The position numbers and the translations under genes were made by a program. A DNA stretch of 64,000 nt, taken from NCBI RefSeq assembly GCF_900107435.1, contig NZ_FNPZ01000001.1, forward strand, positions 1,398,960 to 1,462,959, written 5' to 3'. Position 1 is the stretch's first letter; each line of letters begins with the position of its first letter. This document shows, in pieces, positions 1 to 9,433 of the stretch. This DNA comes from Herbiconiux ginsengi (lineage in GTDB: Bacteria > Actinomycetota > Actinomycetes > Actinomycetales > Microbacteriaceae). The notes under the pieces were generated by a model. That model saw only the letters and a list, made by a program, of their open reading frames with translations, did no database searches and had not been told where the DNA came from.

Positions 1-309
1 GACGAGTCGATCGAGGTAGCTTCGCGCGATGACCCACCCCGGAGCCTGCTGGAGGATGTCGACGGGAAGGGATTCGATGGCAGTACGAAGGCCTTGCGGA
101 TCCGCCAGGAGTTGGGTCACCCACTCCGTTTGCAGCACGGCGAGGACGGCCCCCCAATCACGGTTCGCGACGTGATCGCGCAGGTGCTCCTCGAGCGTCG
201 CCCCGGTCGGCCCCGCCGCCGCCCATCTGCTCTCCGTGCTCGAGCGCGGAGGCGCGAGCGCCGCTGCGATGACGGGGAGGGACCATGCCGGACCGAGTTT
301 GTTCGCCAT
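1..309 (-). CDS. Partial protein leaving the left edge (N-terminal 103 residues), unidentified
   Basis: An open frame on the minus strand starts at ATG 309 and has no stop before base 1, so only the N-terminus is present. It begins MANKLGPAWSL, then a short Ala/Pro/Ser-rich stretch, then a helical segment with repeated Trp/Leu/Asp spacing (EEHLRDHV, RDWGAVLAVLQTEW, QLLADPQGL, QQAPGWVIARSYLDRL). That pattern resembles TPR-like helical parts of large LuxR-type actinobacterial regulators, but no diagnostic domain is in view, so this is a weak inference. It is divergent from the sigma-factor gene, with about 180 bp between the two starts that could hold both promoters. The Shine-Dalgarno in front of the ATG is weak. 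Confidence 0.6.
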   Translation of the reverse strand, partial: MANKLGPAWSLPVIAAALAPPRSSTESRWAAAGPTGATLEEHLRDHVANRDWGAVLAVLQTEWVTQLLADPQGLRTAIESLPVDILQQAPGWVIARSYLDRLV

Positions 310-488
310 TCTCGATCCGCCACGTGGTGTTTCTGGTTCGACTGCTTTCACATTGCGCCCCCGTCGATTTCGTATCCCCAATGGAGTGTCCGAAGATTAA
401 GGAGTGACGAACGCGAGAAAAGTGACGTCACGCATGGTGGCAAGCGCTCTGCTCTTGCCCCGAACGGAGCCTTGGGGGAGGGGCGGAC

Positions 489-2282
489 ATGCGGGGTGCC
501 AGCGATACGGAGCTCTTGAAGGCAGTTCGGGAAGGGGATCGCGACAGCTATGACATGCTGTGGCGACGCCATTCGGATGCCGCCTACCGATACGCCAGTC
601 GACTGATTCCGGCTCAAGCCGACGACCTCGTGTCCGAGGCGTTCGTCGCGATCCTCCACCAAGTCACGACAACCGACAAAGGGCCCCAATTCGCGTTCCG
701 GTCCTATCTCAAGGCAGTGATACGCAACACGGCTGCCGAGTGGGAACGGCAGGCGGGGCGGTATCTCAACTCGGACGACCTCGACCAGGCGGACCTCCGC
801 GACGGCCTCAGCCTGCTCGAGCAGAAATCGGACTCCGAGGACGTGATCACCGCATTCCGCTCCTTGCCCGACCGGTGGCAGCGCGTGTTGTGGCTCGCCG
901 AGGTCACGGAAGCGGGCAGAGCCGAGATCGCGAAGGAACTGGGAATCAAGCCGAACGCGGTGTCCGCACTGCAACGGCGGGCGCGCACCGGTCTGAGGTT
1001 CCAGTGGCTCACCCAACAGATTCCCGCCGCGCTTCGCGACGACACAGACCACGTGGCCCGTCTGATTCCGCAGTACCTGACCGAGCCGAACAACGGCGCC
1101 GTCGCCGTCGCCGTCACGACCCATGTTCGCACCTGCTCGGTCTGCGAGGACCTCCTGCGAAGCACCCGTGCCCGTGCCGCCGGGCTCCGCGGTGGCGCTC
1201 TCGCGATTGTGCTGGCATCTGCGGGTGTGGGAGCGACGACGACGGTCACCCTGTCGTCGGGAACCGCCGCTGCTGCAGCCATCGCCGGAGTCTCGGGTTG
1301 GTTTCTCATCGGCGGTGCGACGGTGGCCGCCGTCGGCGGACTCATCGTGACCTCGGTCGTCATCACAGCGCCGCCGTCATCCGCACCGGCCGACGCCGCG
1401 GCTCCGGTGAGCGTGTCGCCACCTGCTCCTGTGCCGGAATCCGGCCCGGCTCCGTCCGCCATCATCCCCGTGGCGCCCCCCATCCCTGCGGCGCCTCCCA
1501 CGCCGGCATCGCCCGTGTCAGACGAGGAGCCCACCGGGCGGCTGGTGACGGATCCGACGGTCCCGTCGGTCACCCTCATCGACGACCCTGACCAAGAAAT
1601 GCCCAGTGCGCCGCCCCGGCCGACGCCCGCCCCGCCTGACACCCCTGAACCAGGCACGGAGCCATCGACCCAGCTCTCCCCGGGAGTCACCAGCCCCGTG
1701 ACGTACACCGGATACTCGGCACCAGTCATCACCGGGAGAACATCTCCCGGAGACGACGTCGCTGTCGCACTCGACGCACGGCGCTACGCTCCTGTGGTCG
1801 CCGACGACGGCACCTGGAGCTTCGACCCGCGCGCGCTTCAACTCGACGCAGGCACCTACGATTACCAGGTCTGGGCCTACAACGCGACATCGCAATCCGT
1901 CGCCGTCGCAGGAACGTTCACGGTGCTGCCACTCCAGCTGAGGGGATTCGAGCAACTCACCGGGTTCGAAGACATGACCGTCGAGGAAGCGCAGACCACG
2001 GGCGTCGTCATAGCGATCACGGGCCCGCCCGATGGCAGAGTATCCGTCACCACGATGCAAGGAGTCTCTGCGACGATCACGCTGGACGAGAACGGGTACA
2101 CACGCAAACGACTTCTGTTGAACGCACGCGGATGGTACTACTTCAGCTTCCGCGCCCTCGACAGCGACGGATTCTGGGGTCCGGTGGTCGAATCAGCCGT
2201 CGACGTGTTCGACCCGGAGGTCATCTTCGACCCGTGGGGGCCCGACCCCGAGGAGATGACGTTCGATCTCGTCGATCCGTAG
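489..2282 (+). CDS. ECF sigma factor with fused zinc-finger, membrane and extracellular C-terminal extension
   Basis: The first 175 residues are an ECF sigma factor. Region 2 lies at about 10-85 (YDMLWRRHSDAAYRYA, ADDLVSEAFVAIL) and region 4 at about 120-170 (LPDRWQRVLWLAEV, then the HTH IAKELGIKPNAVSALQRRA). Residues 212-219 carry an H-x3-C-x2-C motif like the zinc finger of ZAS anti-sigma factors. Hydrophobic stretches at about 235-292 include one or two membrane spans. A Pro/Ala-rich linker to about 400 leads to an Ig-like beta domain (about 400-480) and a further beta-rich tail. Typical ECF factors are under 220 aa, so some 420 residues are extra. Large ECFs of this layout (groups such as ECF52/53) are known in actinobacteria, where the tail is thought to act as a built-in anti-sigma. 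No separate anti-sigma gene lies alongside. The start is supported by GGGGGAGGGG just upstream of ATG 489. Confidence 0.88.
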   Translation: MRGASDTELLKAVREGDRDSYDMLWRRHSDAAYRYASRLIPAQADDLVSEAFVAILHQVTTTDKGPQFAFRSYLKAVIRNTAAEWERQAGRYLNSDDLDQADLRDGLSLLEQKSDSEDVITAFRSLPDRWQRVLWLAEVTEAGRAEIAKELGIKPNAVSALQRRARTGLRFQWLTQQIPAALRDDTDHVARLIPQYLTEPNNGAVAVAVTTHVRTCSVCEDLLRSTRARAAGLRGGALAIVLASAGVGATTTVTLSSGTAAAAAIAGVSGWFLIGGATVAAVGGLIVTSVVITAPPSSAPADAAAPVSVSPPAPVPESGPAPSAIIPVAPPIPAAPPTPASPVSDEEPTGRLVTDPTVPSVTLIDDPDQEMPSAPPRPTPAPPDTPEPGTEPSTQLSPGVTSPVTYTGYSAPVITGRTSPGDDVAVALDARRYAPVVADDGTWSFDPRALQLDAGTYDYQVWAYNATSQSVAVAGTFTVLPLQLRGFEQLTGFEDMTVEEAQTTGVVIAITGPPDGRVSVTTMQGVSATITLDENGYTRKRLLLNARGWYYFSFRALDSDGFWGPVVESAVDVFDPEVIFDPWGPDPEEMTFDLVDP

Positions 2283-2365
2283 AAGGGCCTGTCCGGAGGG
2301 TCCGGGGTGACGTGCGCGACAGGTGATCCCATCTGTGGAGCCCAGGGCGACCGTAGGGTGGAGGG

Positions 2366-3385
2366 GTGGCTGACGACATCCCCTTCCTCGATGTGGCCGG
2401 GCTCGACCCGCTGAGCGAACGCGTGTACCTCGACCTGCTCACCCAGGGCCGCTCGAACGCGGCGCACGTCTCGGAGAAGTTCGACCTCGGACTGCCCGCC
2501 GCCTCCGCGATGCTCGAAGACCTGCGCGATCTGGGGCTGGCCTCGCGCCTCGAAGGCGCCGAGCGCGATTACACGCCGGTCGACCCGGGCTACTCCCTGC
2601 GCGCCATCGCCGACCGGATGGGCGACCAGGTGCTGCGCATCCGGGAGTCGCTGCCGAAGCTCGTGGAGCTCTTCGAGCGCGTGCCGCCGACCGGGATCGA
2701 CCAGACCCAGACCACCGTGCTCGCCGACGCGGATGCGGTGGCCGCCTGGTACACCCGCCTGCAGCATCAGGCGCGCACCGAGTTCCTCGCCTTCGATCGT
2801 CCGCCCTACGTGTCGGCCTCGCTCGACCCGGTCGAGGCCACCGCCCTCGGCCGCGGTGTCGAATGGCGCGCCATCTACACGATCGAGAGCTTCGACGACG
2901 GCACCACCTGGGAGGAGGTGGCCGACCTGGCCGCCCAGGGGGAACAGGCGCGCATCGCCCCCGATCTGCCCACCAAGCTCGCCATCGTGGATCGCCGCAC
3001 GGCACTGGTGTCGCTGACGCTCGATCCGGGCCGCATCTCTGCGCTCGTCACCTCCTCGCAGCCGCTCGTGGATGCCCTGCGCCAGCTGTTCGAGTTCCAC
3101 TGGGCCCGATCGCTGCCGCTCGGGGATGCGCGAGCGCAGCTGGAGAACGGGTCGGCGCCCCCGGAAGGCGCGGTGCGCGGCGCGGGGCGCATCCGTTCGG
3201 CCACGCCGGAAGAGCGCACCCTGCTGTCGCTGATGGCCGTCGGTATGAAAGACGACGCCGTCGCCCGCCAGCTGCAGATCTCGCCCCGCACGTTGCGCCG
3301 CCGCAGCCAGGAGCTGATGAACGAGCTCGAGGCGAGCACCCGGTTCCAGGCGGGGCTGGAAGCCGCGCGTCGAGGCTGGTTGTAA
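2366..3385 (+). CDS. Two-HTH transcriptional regulator (TrmB-like N-terminus, LuxR-type C-terminus)
   Basis: A 339-aa cytoplasmic protein. The N-terminal 75 residues form a TrmB-like winged helix (LSERVYLDLLTQGRSNAAHV, LEDLRDLGLASRLEG). The middle part resembles the PLD-like or sensor region seen in such actinobacterial regulators. The last 65 residues are a LuxR-type HTH (ATPEERTLLSLMAVGMKDD, ARQLQISPRTLRRRSQEL). The GTG start at 2366 follows AGGGTGGAGG closely. It sits about 175 bp upstream of the large secreted protease in the same orientation, and this architecture is often found beside secreted subtilases, so control of that gene is a reasonable guess. The ligand is unknown. Confidence 0.8.
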   Translation: MADDIPFLDVAGLDPLSERVYLDLLTQGRSNAAHVSEKFDLGLPAASAMLEDLRDLGLASRLEGAERDYTPVDPGYSLRAIADRMGDQVLRIRESLPKLVELFERVPPTGIDQTQTTVLADADAVAAWYTRLQHQARTEFLAFDRPPYVSASLDPVEATALGRGVEWRAIYTIESFDDGTTWEEVADLAAQGEQARIAPDLPTKLAIVDRRTALVSLTLDPGRISALVTSSQPLVDALRQLFEFHWARSLPLGDARAQLENGSAPPEGAVRGAGRIRSATPEERTLLSLMAVGMKDDAVARQLQISPRTLRRRSQELMNELEASTRFQAGLEAARRGWL

Positions 3386-3559
3386 GGCCGGAGTTTCCGC
3401 CGTGTAACGATCGCGTTTCCGCGCCTGGCCGGTTGCGGCAGATGGCCGGGTTAGGCCACCACGCATCACTCCGGGTTCCCCAGAATGGGACGAACCGGCG
3501 ACGCCGACCCCCGAGCGGGGGTGCTGTGCGCCATCCGCTTCCTTCGATCAAGGGCCTTC

Positions 3560-6500
3560 GTGAACACGTCTTCTGCACCGAACCGCGCTCCCCGTCCTGC
3601 ACGCCCGACCCACCGCGCGAGCACGCGCTGGTGGGCGGCCACGACCGCCGTGCTGCTGGCCACCGGCCTCGGCGCCGGTGCGCTGGGGGTGGGGCCGGCG
3701 GCAGCGGCGCCCCGATCGGTTCCGGCACCGGCATCCGCTCCCTCCGCGGCGACGCCGTCAGCGGCCGGCCCGGCCGACCCCGCCTTCGCCGACGGCCGCT
3801 ACATCGTCACCCTGAAGAGCGACGCGGTCGCCGCCTACCGCGGCGGACTCGCGAAGTTCCCCGGCACGCAGTCGGCCCCGGGCGACGACCTCGACGCCGG
3901 TTCGCGCAAGGTGGCCGACTACTCGAGCTACCTCGCCGGGGTGCAGGAGCAGGTGGCCGACTCGGTCGACGCCGAGATCACGACCTCCTACACCCTCACC
4001 ACGAACGGCTTCGCGAGCACCCTCACCGCCGCGCAGGCCACGGCGCTCGCCGCCGACCCGCGAGTCGCCCGCGTGGTGCCCGACGAACTGCTGCACCTGA
4101 CGGCCACGCCGTCGACCGACTATCTCGGCCTCTCGGGAGCCGACGGCGTGTGGGCGCAGACCGGCGGCGTCGAGTCGGCGGGCGACGGCATCGTGGTCGG
4201 CATCATCGACAGCGGCATCGCGCCCGAGAACGCCTCGTTCGCGGGCGCTCCGCTCGCGACCGACCCCGGCACCGGTCAGCCGTACCTCGACGGCGACACC
4301 GTCGTGTTCGACAAGGCCGACGGCAGCACTTTCCACGGCGCCTGCGAGACCGGCGAGCAGTTCACGGCCGACGACTGCTCGACCAAACTCATCACCGCGC
4401 GCTACTTCGTCGACGCCTACGGAGGCTCCGACGTGCTCGGCCGCGACCGCGGCGAATACCTCTCGCCCCGCGACGGCAGCGGCCACGGCTCGCACACCTC
4501 CAGCACGGCGGCGGGCGACGCGGATGTCGCGGCCTCCGTCGCGGGCCGTGACCTCGGTCTCATCTCCGGTGTCGTGCCCGGCGCCAAGATCGCCATGTAC
4601 AAGGCCTGCTGGACCGGCCCGACCCCCTTCGACGACGGCTGCCAGACCGGCGACCTGCTCGCCGCGATCGACGCGGCGGTCGCCGACGGTGTCGACGTGA
4701 TCAACTACTCCATCGGCGGCGGAGCCGCGCAGACCACCATCTCGCTCACCGACGAGGCCTTCCTGAACGCCGCCGCGGTCGGCGTCTTCGTGGCCGCCTC
4801 GGCGGGCAACGACGGCCCGGATGCCTCCACCGCCGACAACGCGGCCCCCTGGATCACCACGGTCGCCGCCTCCACCATCCCCTCCTACGAAGCGACCGTT
4901 CGCCTCGGCGACGGCCAGGTCGTGCTCGGCGGCTCGATCACCGTGCCGACGGATGCGCCCGTGACCGGCCCGTTCGTCGACGCGACAGCGGCTGCCGCTC
5001 CGGGCGCCGCCGACCCGCAGCTCTGCGGCCCCGACACCCTCGACGCCGCGAAGGTCGCCGGGGCCATCGTGCTCTGCGACCGCGGCGTGGTCGACCGCGT
5101 GGCGAAGTCGGCCGAGGTGGCACGCGCCGGCGGCATCGGCCTGGTGCTCGTGAACACGCATCCGGACTCCCTCGATCTCGACACCCACACGGTGCCCACC
5201 GTGCACGTCGACTCCGCGTCGGCCGACGCCCTGCACGCCTACGCGGCGACCGCGGGCGCCACCGTCACGCTCGAAGACGGCAACCCCGACGCCCTCCCCT
5301 CGCCGCCGACACCTCAGGTCGCCGGATTCTCGTCGCGCGGGCCGATCCTCGCCGACGGCGGCGACATCCTGAAGCCCGACATCGCGGCTCCGGGTGTCGG
5401 CATCCTCGCCGCCTACGCGAACTCCGAGAGCCAGGACGGGCAGTACGCCCTGCTCTCCGGCACCTCGATGGCCTCGCCGCACATCGCCGGGCTGGCCGCG
5501 CTCTACCTGGGCGAACATCCTGACGCCACACCGGCCGAGATCAAGTCGGCGATGATGACCACCGCCTACGACACGGTCGACGGATCGGGCGCTCCGGTCA
5601 CCGACCCGTTCGCCCAGGGCGCCGGGCAGGTCGACCCCACGCGCTACTTCGATCCGGGAATGCTCTTCCTCAACGACGTCGACGACTGGTACGGCTACGC
5701 CGAGGCGCTCACCGGGCTCGACCTGGGCGTCGACACGGTGAGCCCCTCGCAGCTCAACCTCCCGTCGATCAGCATCGGTTCGCTCGCCGGAACCGAGACG
5801 ATCACCCGCACGGTCACGGCGACCCGCGCCGGCACCTTCACGGCGGCGCCGGTCAGCATCCCGGGCATCGATGTCGTGGTCTCGCCGAGCGTGCTGACCT
5901 TCGGGGCGGCCGGTGAAGAGCAGAGCTACACCGTCACCTTCACGCGAACGGATGCCCCGCTCGACGAGTTCGCCACCGGCCAGCTGATCTGGACCGACGG
6001 CGACGAGACCGTCACCACCCCGCTCGCGGTGCGGCCCGTGACGCTCGGTGTGCCTCGTGAGGTCGCGGCCGAGGGTGCAGACGCCTCCGTCGACATCCCC
6101 GTCGCCGTGGGAACGACCGGTGACCTCGACATCACGAAGACCGGCCTCGCGAAGGGCGACGTGCTGCACGGCACCGGAACGGCGTCGGCCGACGGCAGCC
6201 CGTCGGTGCGCGACCGGTTCGTGGTCGACGTGCCCGAAGGCACCACCTTCGCGCGGTTCGCCCTCGACTCGCTCGACGGCACGGCCGACCTCGACCTCTA
6301 TCTCTCGCTCTACGACGAGAACGAGCAGGTCACGCCCATCAACCAGGCGGCCACGCCGAATCCCGACGAGACGCTCGACGTGCCCGGCCTCTCGCCCGGA
6401 CGCTACATCGTGGAGGTCGACTTCTTCGCCGGGCAGGGAGACCTGGACTACACCCTCACGAACTACTTCCTCGGGTCGTCGTCGACGGCCGGTGCGTTCA

Positions 6501-8083
6501 CGGCGACGCCGGAGAAGCTCCACATGACCCTCGGTGAGCCGGCGGCGGTGACGGCGTCGTGGTCGGGCCTCGAGCCGGGTGCGAGCTACCTCGGTCGCGT
6601 CGGCTTCGGCGACACCGGGCACAGCACGATCGTGACCGTCACCACCCCGGGCGACCCCGTGCCGCCGACCGGTGACCTCGCGATGACGGTCGACCCCGCG
6701 TGGGCCCGAGCGGGAACGGATGTCGCGGTGCACGCATCCGGCCTCACCCCCGCTGAGCCGTACACGATCACGGTCGGTGGTGGTGCGGATGTCGTGGTGA
6801 CCGGCCTCGGCAGTGCGGGCGGACGAGCCGACCGGGCCGTCTCGCTGCCCGCCGGGCTCGCCGACGGCGCCTACCCCGTCACGATCGAGTCATCGGCCGG
6901 CACCGTGTCGGCCACGGTGAACGTGGCGAAACTGCTGGTGTTCAGCACCCTGGAGTGGACGCAGTACGACTCCGACGGCGCCGCGAGCACGACGCTCGAG
7001 ACGAGTTACGTCGGAACCGGCGAGATGCGAGTGAAGCTCACCGGCGCCACCGGAACGGTGCTCGACGAGCGGATCGCGGTCTCCTCCGACCCGATCTTCT
7101 GGTCGGACAGCGTGCGGTCGTCACCCGCTGCCACGCCGGCCGGTATCTATACCGCCGACGTCTGGGCGGTGGCCGAGGACGGGTCGCTCACGCAGCACTT
7201 CGACTACGTCTTCACGGTGGCCGCGTCGCAGCCGAGCGATGTCACGATCACGCAGAACCCGAACGACGAGAACCTCGCCGACCTGTCGTTCACCAACCGC
7301 TCGGGCAATTTCTTCCTGGTGCGGCTGCGCTACAAGCTCTGCTCGGGTCCGGTGGTGTTCTCGACGGTCGACATCAACAAGGAGGTCATCACGCAGACCT
7401 TCGACATGACGGGCGCGGCGTACGTCGAGCTCATCCGTGACGACGACGTGGTGCTCGCGAGCTACCAGAACACCGGTTCCGCCCGGTGCGCGCCCGAACC
7501 GCACATCACGCAGGACTACTGGCTGACCTTCAGCGACGACCCGTCGACGGCGGAGGAGGGCAAGCCGATGTCGATGGTATTCAGCAACCGCATCCCGGCC
7601 TGGAGCCACGGCTTCGACTTCACTGCGGGCGTCGGCAACAGCATCCGCGCGGGTCAGTTCTACTACCAGCAGACCCCGCACGAGCTGGTGACCGAGCCCG
7701 GTCCGATCGTGACCGTGCCCCTTCAGGTGCCGGAGAACGACGACTACTGGGTGCGGGCGTTCTACGAGACCCTCTCGCCCGACAAGCACGTCACGGCGCA
7801 CCGAGTGATCTACGCGCTGCCGGTCGACCTGTCGATGCTCCAGCCGGTGGCGGATGAGGGCGAGCCGGGCGAGGGCGAGCCGGGTGGCCCGGGCGCCGGT
7901 GACCCCGGGGCTGGCTCGGGTGGCGGCCAGGGGAGCGTGCCGGCCGGGGCGGGCCAGGCATCCGGTGACCTCGCGGCGACGGGTTCAGGGGCCCTGTCGA
8001 CCGTGATCGCGGCTCTGGTGCTGCTCCTCGCGGGAGCGGCGGCGGCGGTCGCGACGGCCAAGCGGCGGCGGAGCCGGGCCTAG
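3560..8083 (+). CDS. Secreted S8 family subtilisin-like serine protease with LAATG cell-wall sorting signal
   Basis: A protein of about 1507 aa, secreted and probably anchored to the wall. Order: Arg-rich signal peptide with hydrophobic core ending near AAAAPRS, inhibitor I9-type propeptide (YIVTLKSD to VARVVPDELL), then the peptidase S8 domain. The catalytic triad is Asp217 (GIIDSGI), His309 (GSGHGSHTS) and Ser636 (SGTSMASPH). A PA domain is inserted in the catalytic domain (CDRGVVDRVAKSAEVARAGG), as in plant-type and lactocepin-like subtilases. Fn3-like and PPC-like beta domains follow. The C-terminus has a Gly/Pro/Glu spacer, LAATG (1471-1475), a membrane helix and KRRRSR, matching the LAXTG signal used by class E sortases. 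GTG 3560 was chosen because AAGGG sits 6 nt upstream and the signal peptide then starts normally. An ATG at 3485 adds 25 residues but has no ribosome site. Confidence 0.93.
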   Translation: MNTSSAPNRAPRPARPTHRASTRWWAATTAVLLATGLGAGALGVGPAAAAPRSVPAPASAPSAATPSAAGPADPAFADGRYIVTLKSDAVAAYRGGLAKFPGTQSAPGDDLDAGSRKVADYSSYLAGVQEQVADSVDAEITTSYTLTTNGFASTLTAAQATALAADPRVARVVPDELLHLTATPSTDYLGLSGADGVWAQTGGVESAGDGIVVGIIDSGIAPENASFAGAPLATDPGTGQPYLDGDTVVFDKADGSTFHGACETGEQFTADDCSTKLITARYFVDAYGGSDVLGRDRGEYLSPRDGSGHGSHTSSTAAGDADVAASVAGRDLGLISGVVPGAKIAMYKACWTGPTPFDDGCQTGDLLAAIDAAVADGVDVINYSIGGGAAQTTISLTDEAFLNAAAVGVFVAASAGNDGPDASTADNAAPWITTVAASTIPSYEATVRLGDGQVVLGGSITVPTDAPVTGPFVDATAAAAPGAADPQLCGPDTLDAAKVAGAIVLCDRGVVDRVAKSAEVARAGGIGLVLVNTHPDSLDLDTHTVPTVHVDSASADALHAYAATAGATVTLEDGNPDALPSPPTPQVAGFSSRGPILADGGDILKPDIAAPGVGILAAYANSESQDGQYALLSGTSMASPHIAGLAALYLGEHPDATPAEIKSAMMTTAYDTVDGSGAPVTDPFAQGAGQVDPTRYFDPGMLFLNDVDDWYGYAEALTGLDLGVDTVSPSQLNLPSISIGSLAGTETITRTVTATRAGTFTAAPVSIPGIDVVVSPSVLTFGAAGEEQSYTVTFTRTDAPLDEFATGQLIWTDGDETVTTPLAVRPVTLGVPREVAAEGADASVDIPVAVGTTGDLDITKTGLAKGDVLHGTGTASADGSPSVRDRFVVDVPEGTTFARFALDSLDGTADLDLYLSLYDENEQVTPINQAATPNPDETLDVPGLSPGRYIVEVDFFAGQGDLDYTLTNYFLGSSSTAGAFTATPEKLHMTLGEPAAVTASWSGLEPGASYLGRVGFGDTGHSTIVTVTTPGDPVPPTGDLAMTVDPAWARAGTDVAVHASGLTPAEPYTITVGGGADVVVTGLGSAGGRADRAVSLPAGLADGAYPVTIESSAGTVSATVNVAKLLVFSTLEWTQYDSDGAASTTLETSYVGTGEMRVKLTGATGTVLDERIAVSSDPIFWSDSVRSSPAATPAGIYTADVWAVAEDGSLTQHFDYVFTVAASQPSDVTITQNPNDENLADLSFTNRSGNFFLVRLRYKLCSGPVVFSTVDINKEVITQTFDMTGAAYVELIRDDDVVLASYQNTGSARCAPEPHITQDYWLTFSDDPSTAEEGKPMSMVFSNRIPAWSHGFDFTAGVGNSIRAGQFYYQQTPHELVTEPGPIVTVPLQVPENDDYWVRAFYETLSPDKHVTAHRVIYALPVDLSMLQPVADEGEPGEGEPGGPGAGDPGAGSGGGQGSVPAGAGQASGDLAATGSGALSTVIAALVLLLAGAAAAVATAKRRRSRA

Positions 8084-8110
8084 CCGGCCCCGTCGGCCTC
8101 TCGGCCCGGA

Positions 8111-8141
8111 GCGGGGCGCCCTTTCGAGTGGGGCGCCCCGC
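8111..8141 (+). terminator. Rho-independent-type terminator after the subtilase gene
   Basis: A perfect 11-bp inverted repeat (GCGGGGCGCCC and its complement) with a 9-nt loop lies 28 bp after the protease stop codon and is followed by a short T-containing stretch. It separates the protease from the next gene on the same strand. Confidence 0.75.
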
Positions 8142-8224
8142 TTCTGCGTGCGTCGCGCCGGCGATTCGCATGACAGGTTCGGGGTGCGGTGTAATCGACG
8201 GGGACTCTCGACCGAGGAGGATGC

Positions 8225-9223
8225 GTGGGAACACTGGTGCTGGACGACGCCGTTCGCTGGGTGAAGCGACAGGTGGAGGAGGGGCCGCTGCCGTCGGCGG
8301 TGTTCGGGGTGGCGACATCCGCGGGTGTGCAGCACATGGAAGCGTTCACTGGCCGGGATGCGCGCACCGCCGAGATCGATGACTACTACGCGCTGTTCTC
8401 GGTGACCAAGCCGCTGTCGGGCATCGCGATCGCGCGGTCGGTCGAGCGCGGCGAACTGTCGCTGCGGGCGTCGCTCGCGTCGGCGTTCCCGTCGGACGAG
8501 GCCCAGCCCTGGCGCGCCGGCGTGCGCCTCGAGCACCTGATCTCGCACACCGCGGGGCTGAGCGAGCCGCCCCTCGACTCGCCGCTCGATCTCGACGAGC
8601 AACTCGGCCTCGCCCGCCCCGACTTCCTGCCCGGATCGATGGTGCGGTATTCCAACATCGCCTTCCACGGTGCGGCGCGCATCCTCACCGCCGTCACCGG
8701 TCGTGACCTGCACGACGAGATCGAGGTGCTCGGCGCGTTCGCCGGCGGCTCGGCGCTCACCTTCGACGCCGGGAGCGACCCGCACGAGGTCTTCGGGCAG
8801 AAGGGGGTCGGACTCGACCACGCCGCGATGGTGCGGCACCGTCATCCTGCCGCCGGGGTGAACGCGACCGCGGCGGGCCTGCTCGAACTCGGCAGCTCCC
8901 TGCTGCGGGCGAACGGCGGCGTTCGCGGCCAGGTGTTGCACCCCGAGACGCTCCGCGGGATGCTCGTGCCCCGCACCATCGGGGTGCCCGAGCCCATCCC
9001 CGGCGACCCGAAGCGCGACTTCGGGTTGGCCTGGAACATCCGGCAGACCTCCACTGCGCTCCTGCACCGTAACGCTTTCGGGCACGAGGGCTGGTCGGGC
9101 ACCCAGTGGTGGATCTACCCCGAGCTCGACCTGTGCTTCGCCCTCATGACGAACCTGCTCGACGTGCGTCTCTACGGTGTCGACCCCGACGAGTTGAACA
9201 ATGCGGTGGTCGCCGGATCCTGA
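8225..9223 (+). CDS. Serine hydrolase of the class C beta-lactamase fold (beta-lactamase/transpeptidase-like)
   Basis: A 332-aa protein with the penicillin-binding fold motifs: Ser59-x-x-Lys62 (FSVTKPLSG), YSN (MVRYSNIAFHG) and a C-terminal HEG motif (GHEGWSGTQWW) in the place of KTG. No signal peptide is seen, so a cytoplasmic esterase or amidase-type hydrolase is more likely than a periplasmic beta-lactamase. The GTG start at 8225 has a strong GAGGAGG 4 nt upstream; an overlapping ATG at 8221 is out of frame. Its last 31 codons align without gaps to a remnant at 11584-11676, on the far side of the HNH gene. The substrate cannot be read from the sequence. Confidence 0.88.
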   Translation: MGTLVLDDAVRWVKRQVEEGPLPSAVFGVATSAGVQHMEAFTGRDARTAEIDDYYALFSVTKPLSGIAIARSVERGELSLRASLASAFPSDEAQPWRAGVRLEHLISHTAGLSEPPLDSPLDLDEQLGLARPDFLPGSMVRYSNIAFHGAARILTAVTGRDLHDEIEVLGAFAGGSALTFDAGSDPHEVFGQKGVGLDHAAMVRHRHPAAGVNATAAGLLELGSSLLRANGGVRGQVLHPETLRGMLVPRTIGVPEPIPGDPKRDFGLAWNIRQTSTALLHRNAFGHEGWSGTQWWIYPELDLCFALMTNLLDVRLYGVDPDELNNAVVAGS

Positions 9224-9433
9224 TCTCTCGCGTGTGAGCCTGAGCGGCTGCCGCGCGCTGCGCGCTTGCCGACGATGGGTCCTGCCCGGGTTTTCTGAGA
9301 TCGTGACGGATGCGGTTGGTCTGGATTCCGGTGACCGTCTGTTCGACTCAGCCCTGGTTCCTTTTCGGCAAGCGCGGAGCGCGCGGCAGGTTCCCGGGGG
9401 TCAATGTCGGTGGCTGGTGTTTGAATAAACCTC

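Noticed and set aside
3758-6733. 991-codon minus-strand open frame opposite the subtilase gene
   Set aside because: It is a shadow of the high-GC coding strand: Arg/Val/Gly-rich composition with no domain pattern, fully antisense to a protease with intact motifs.
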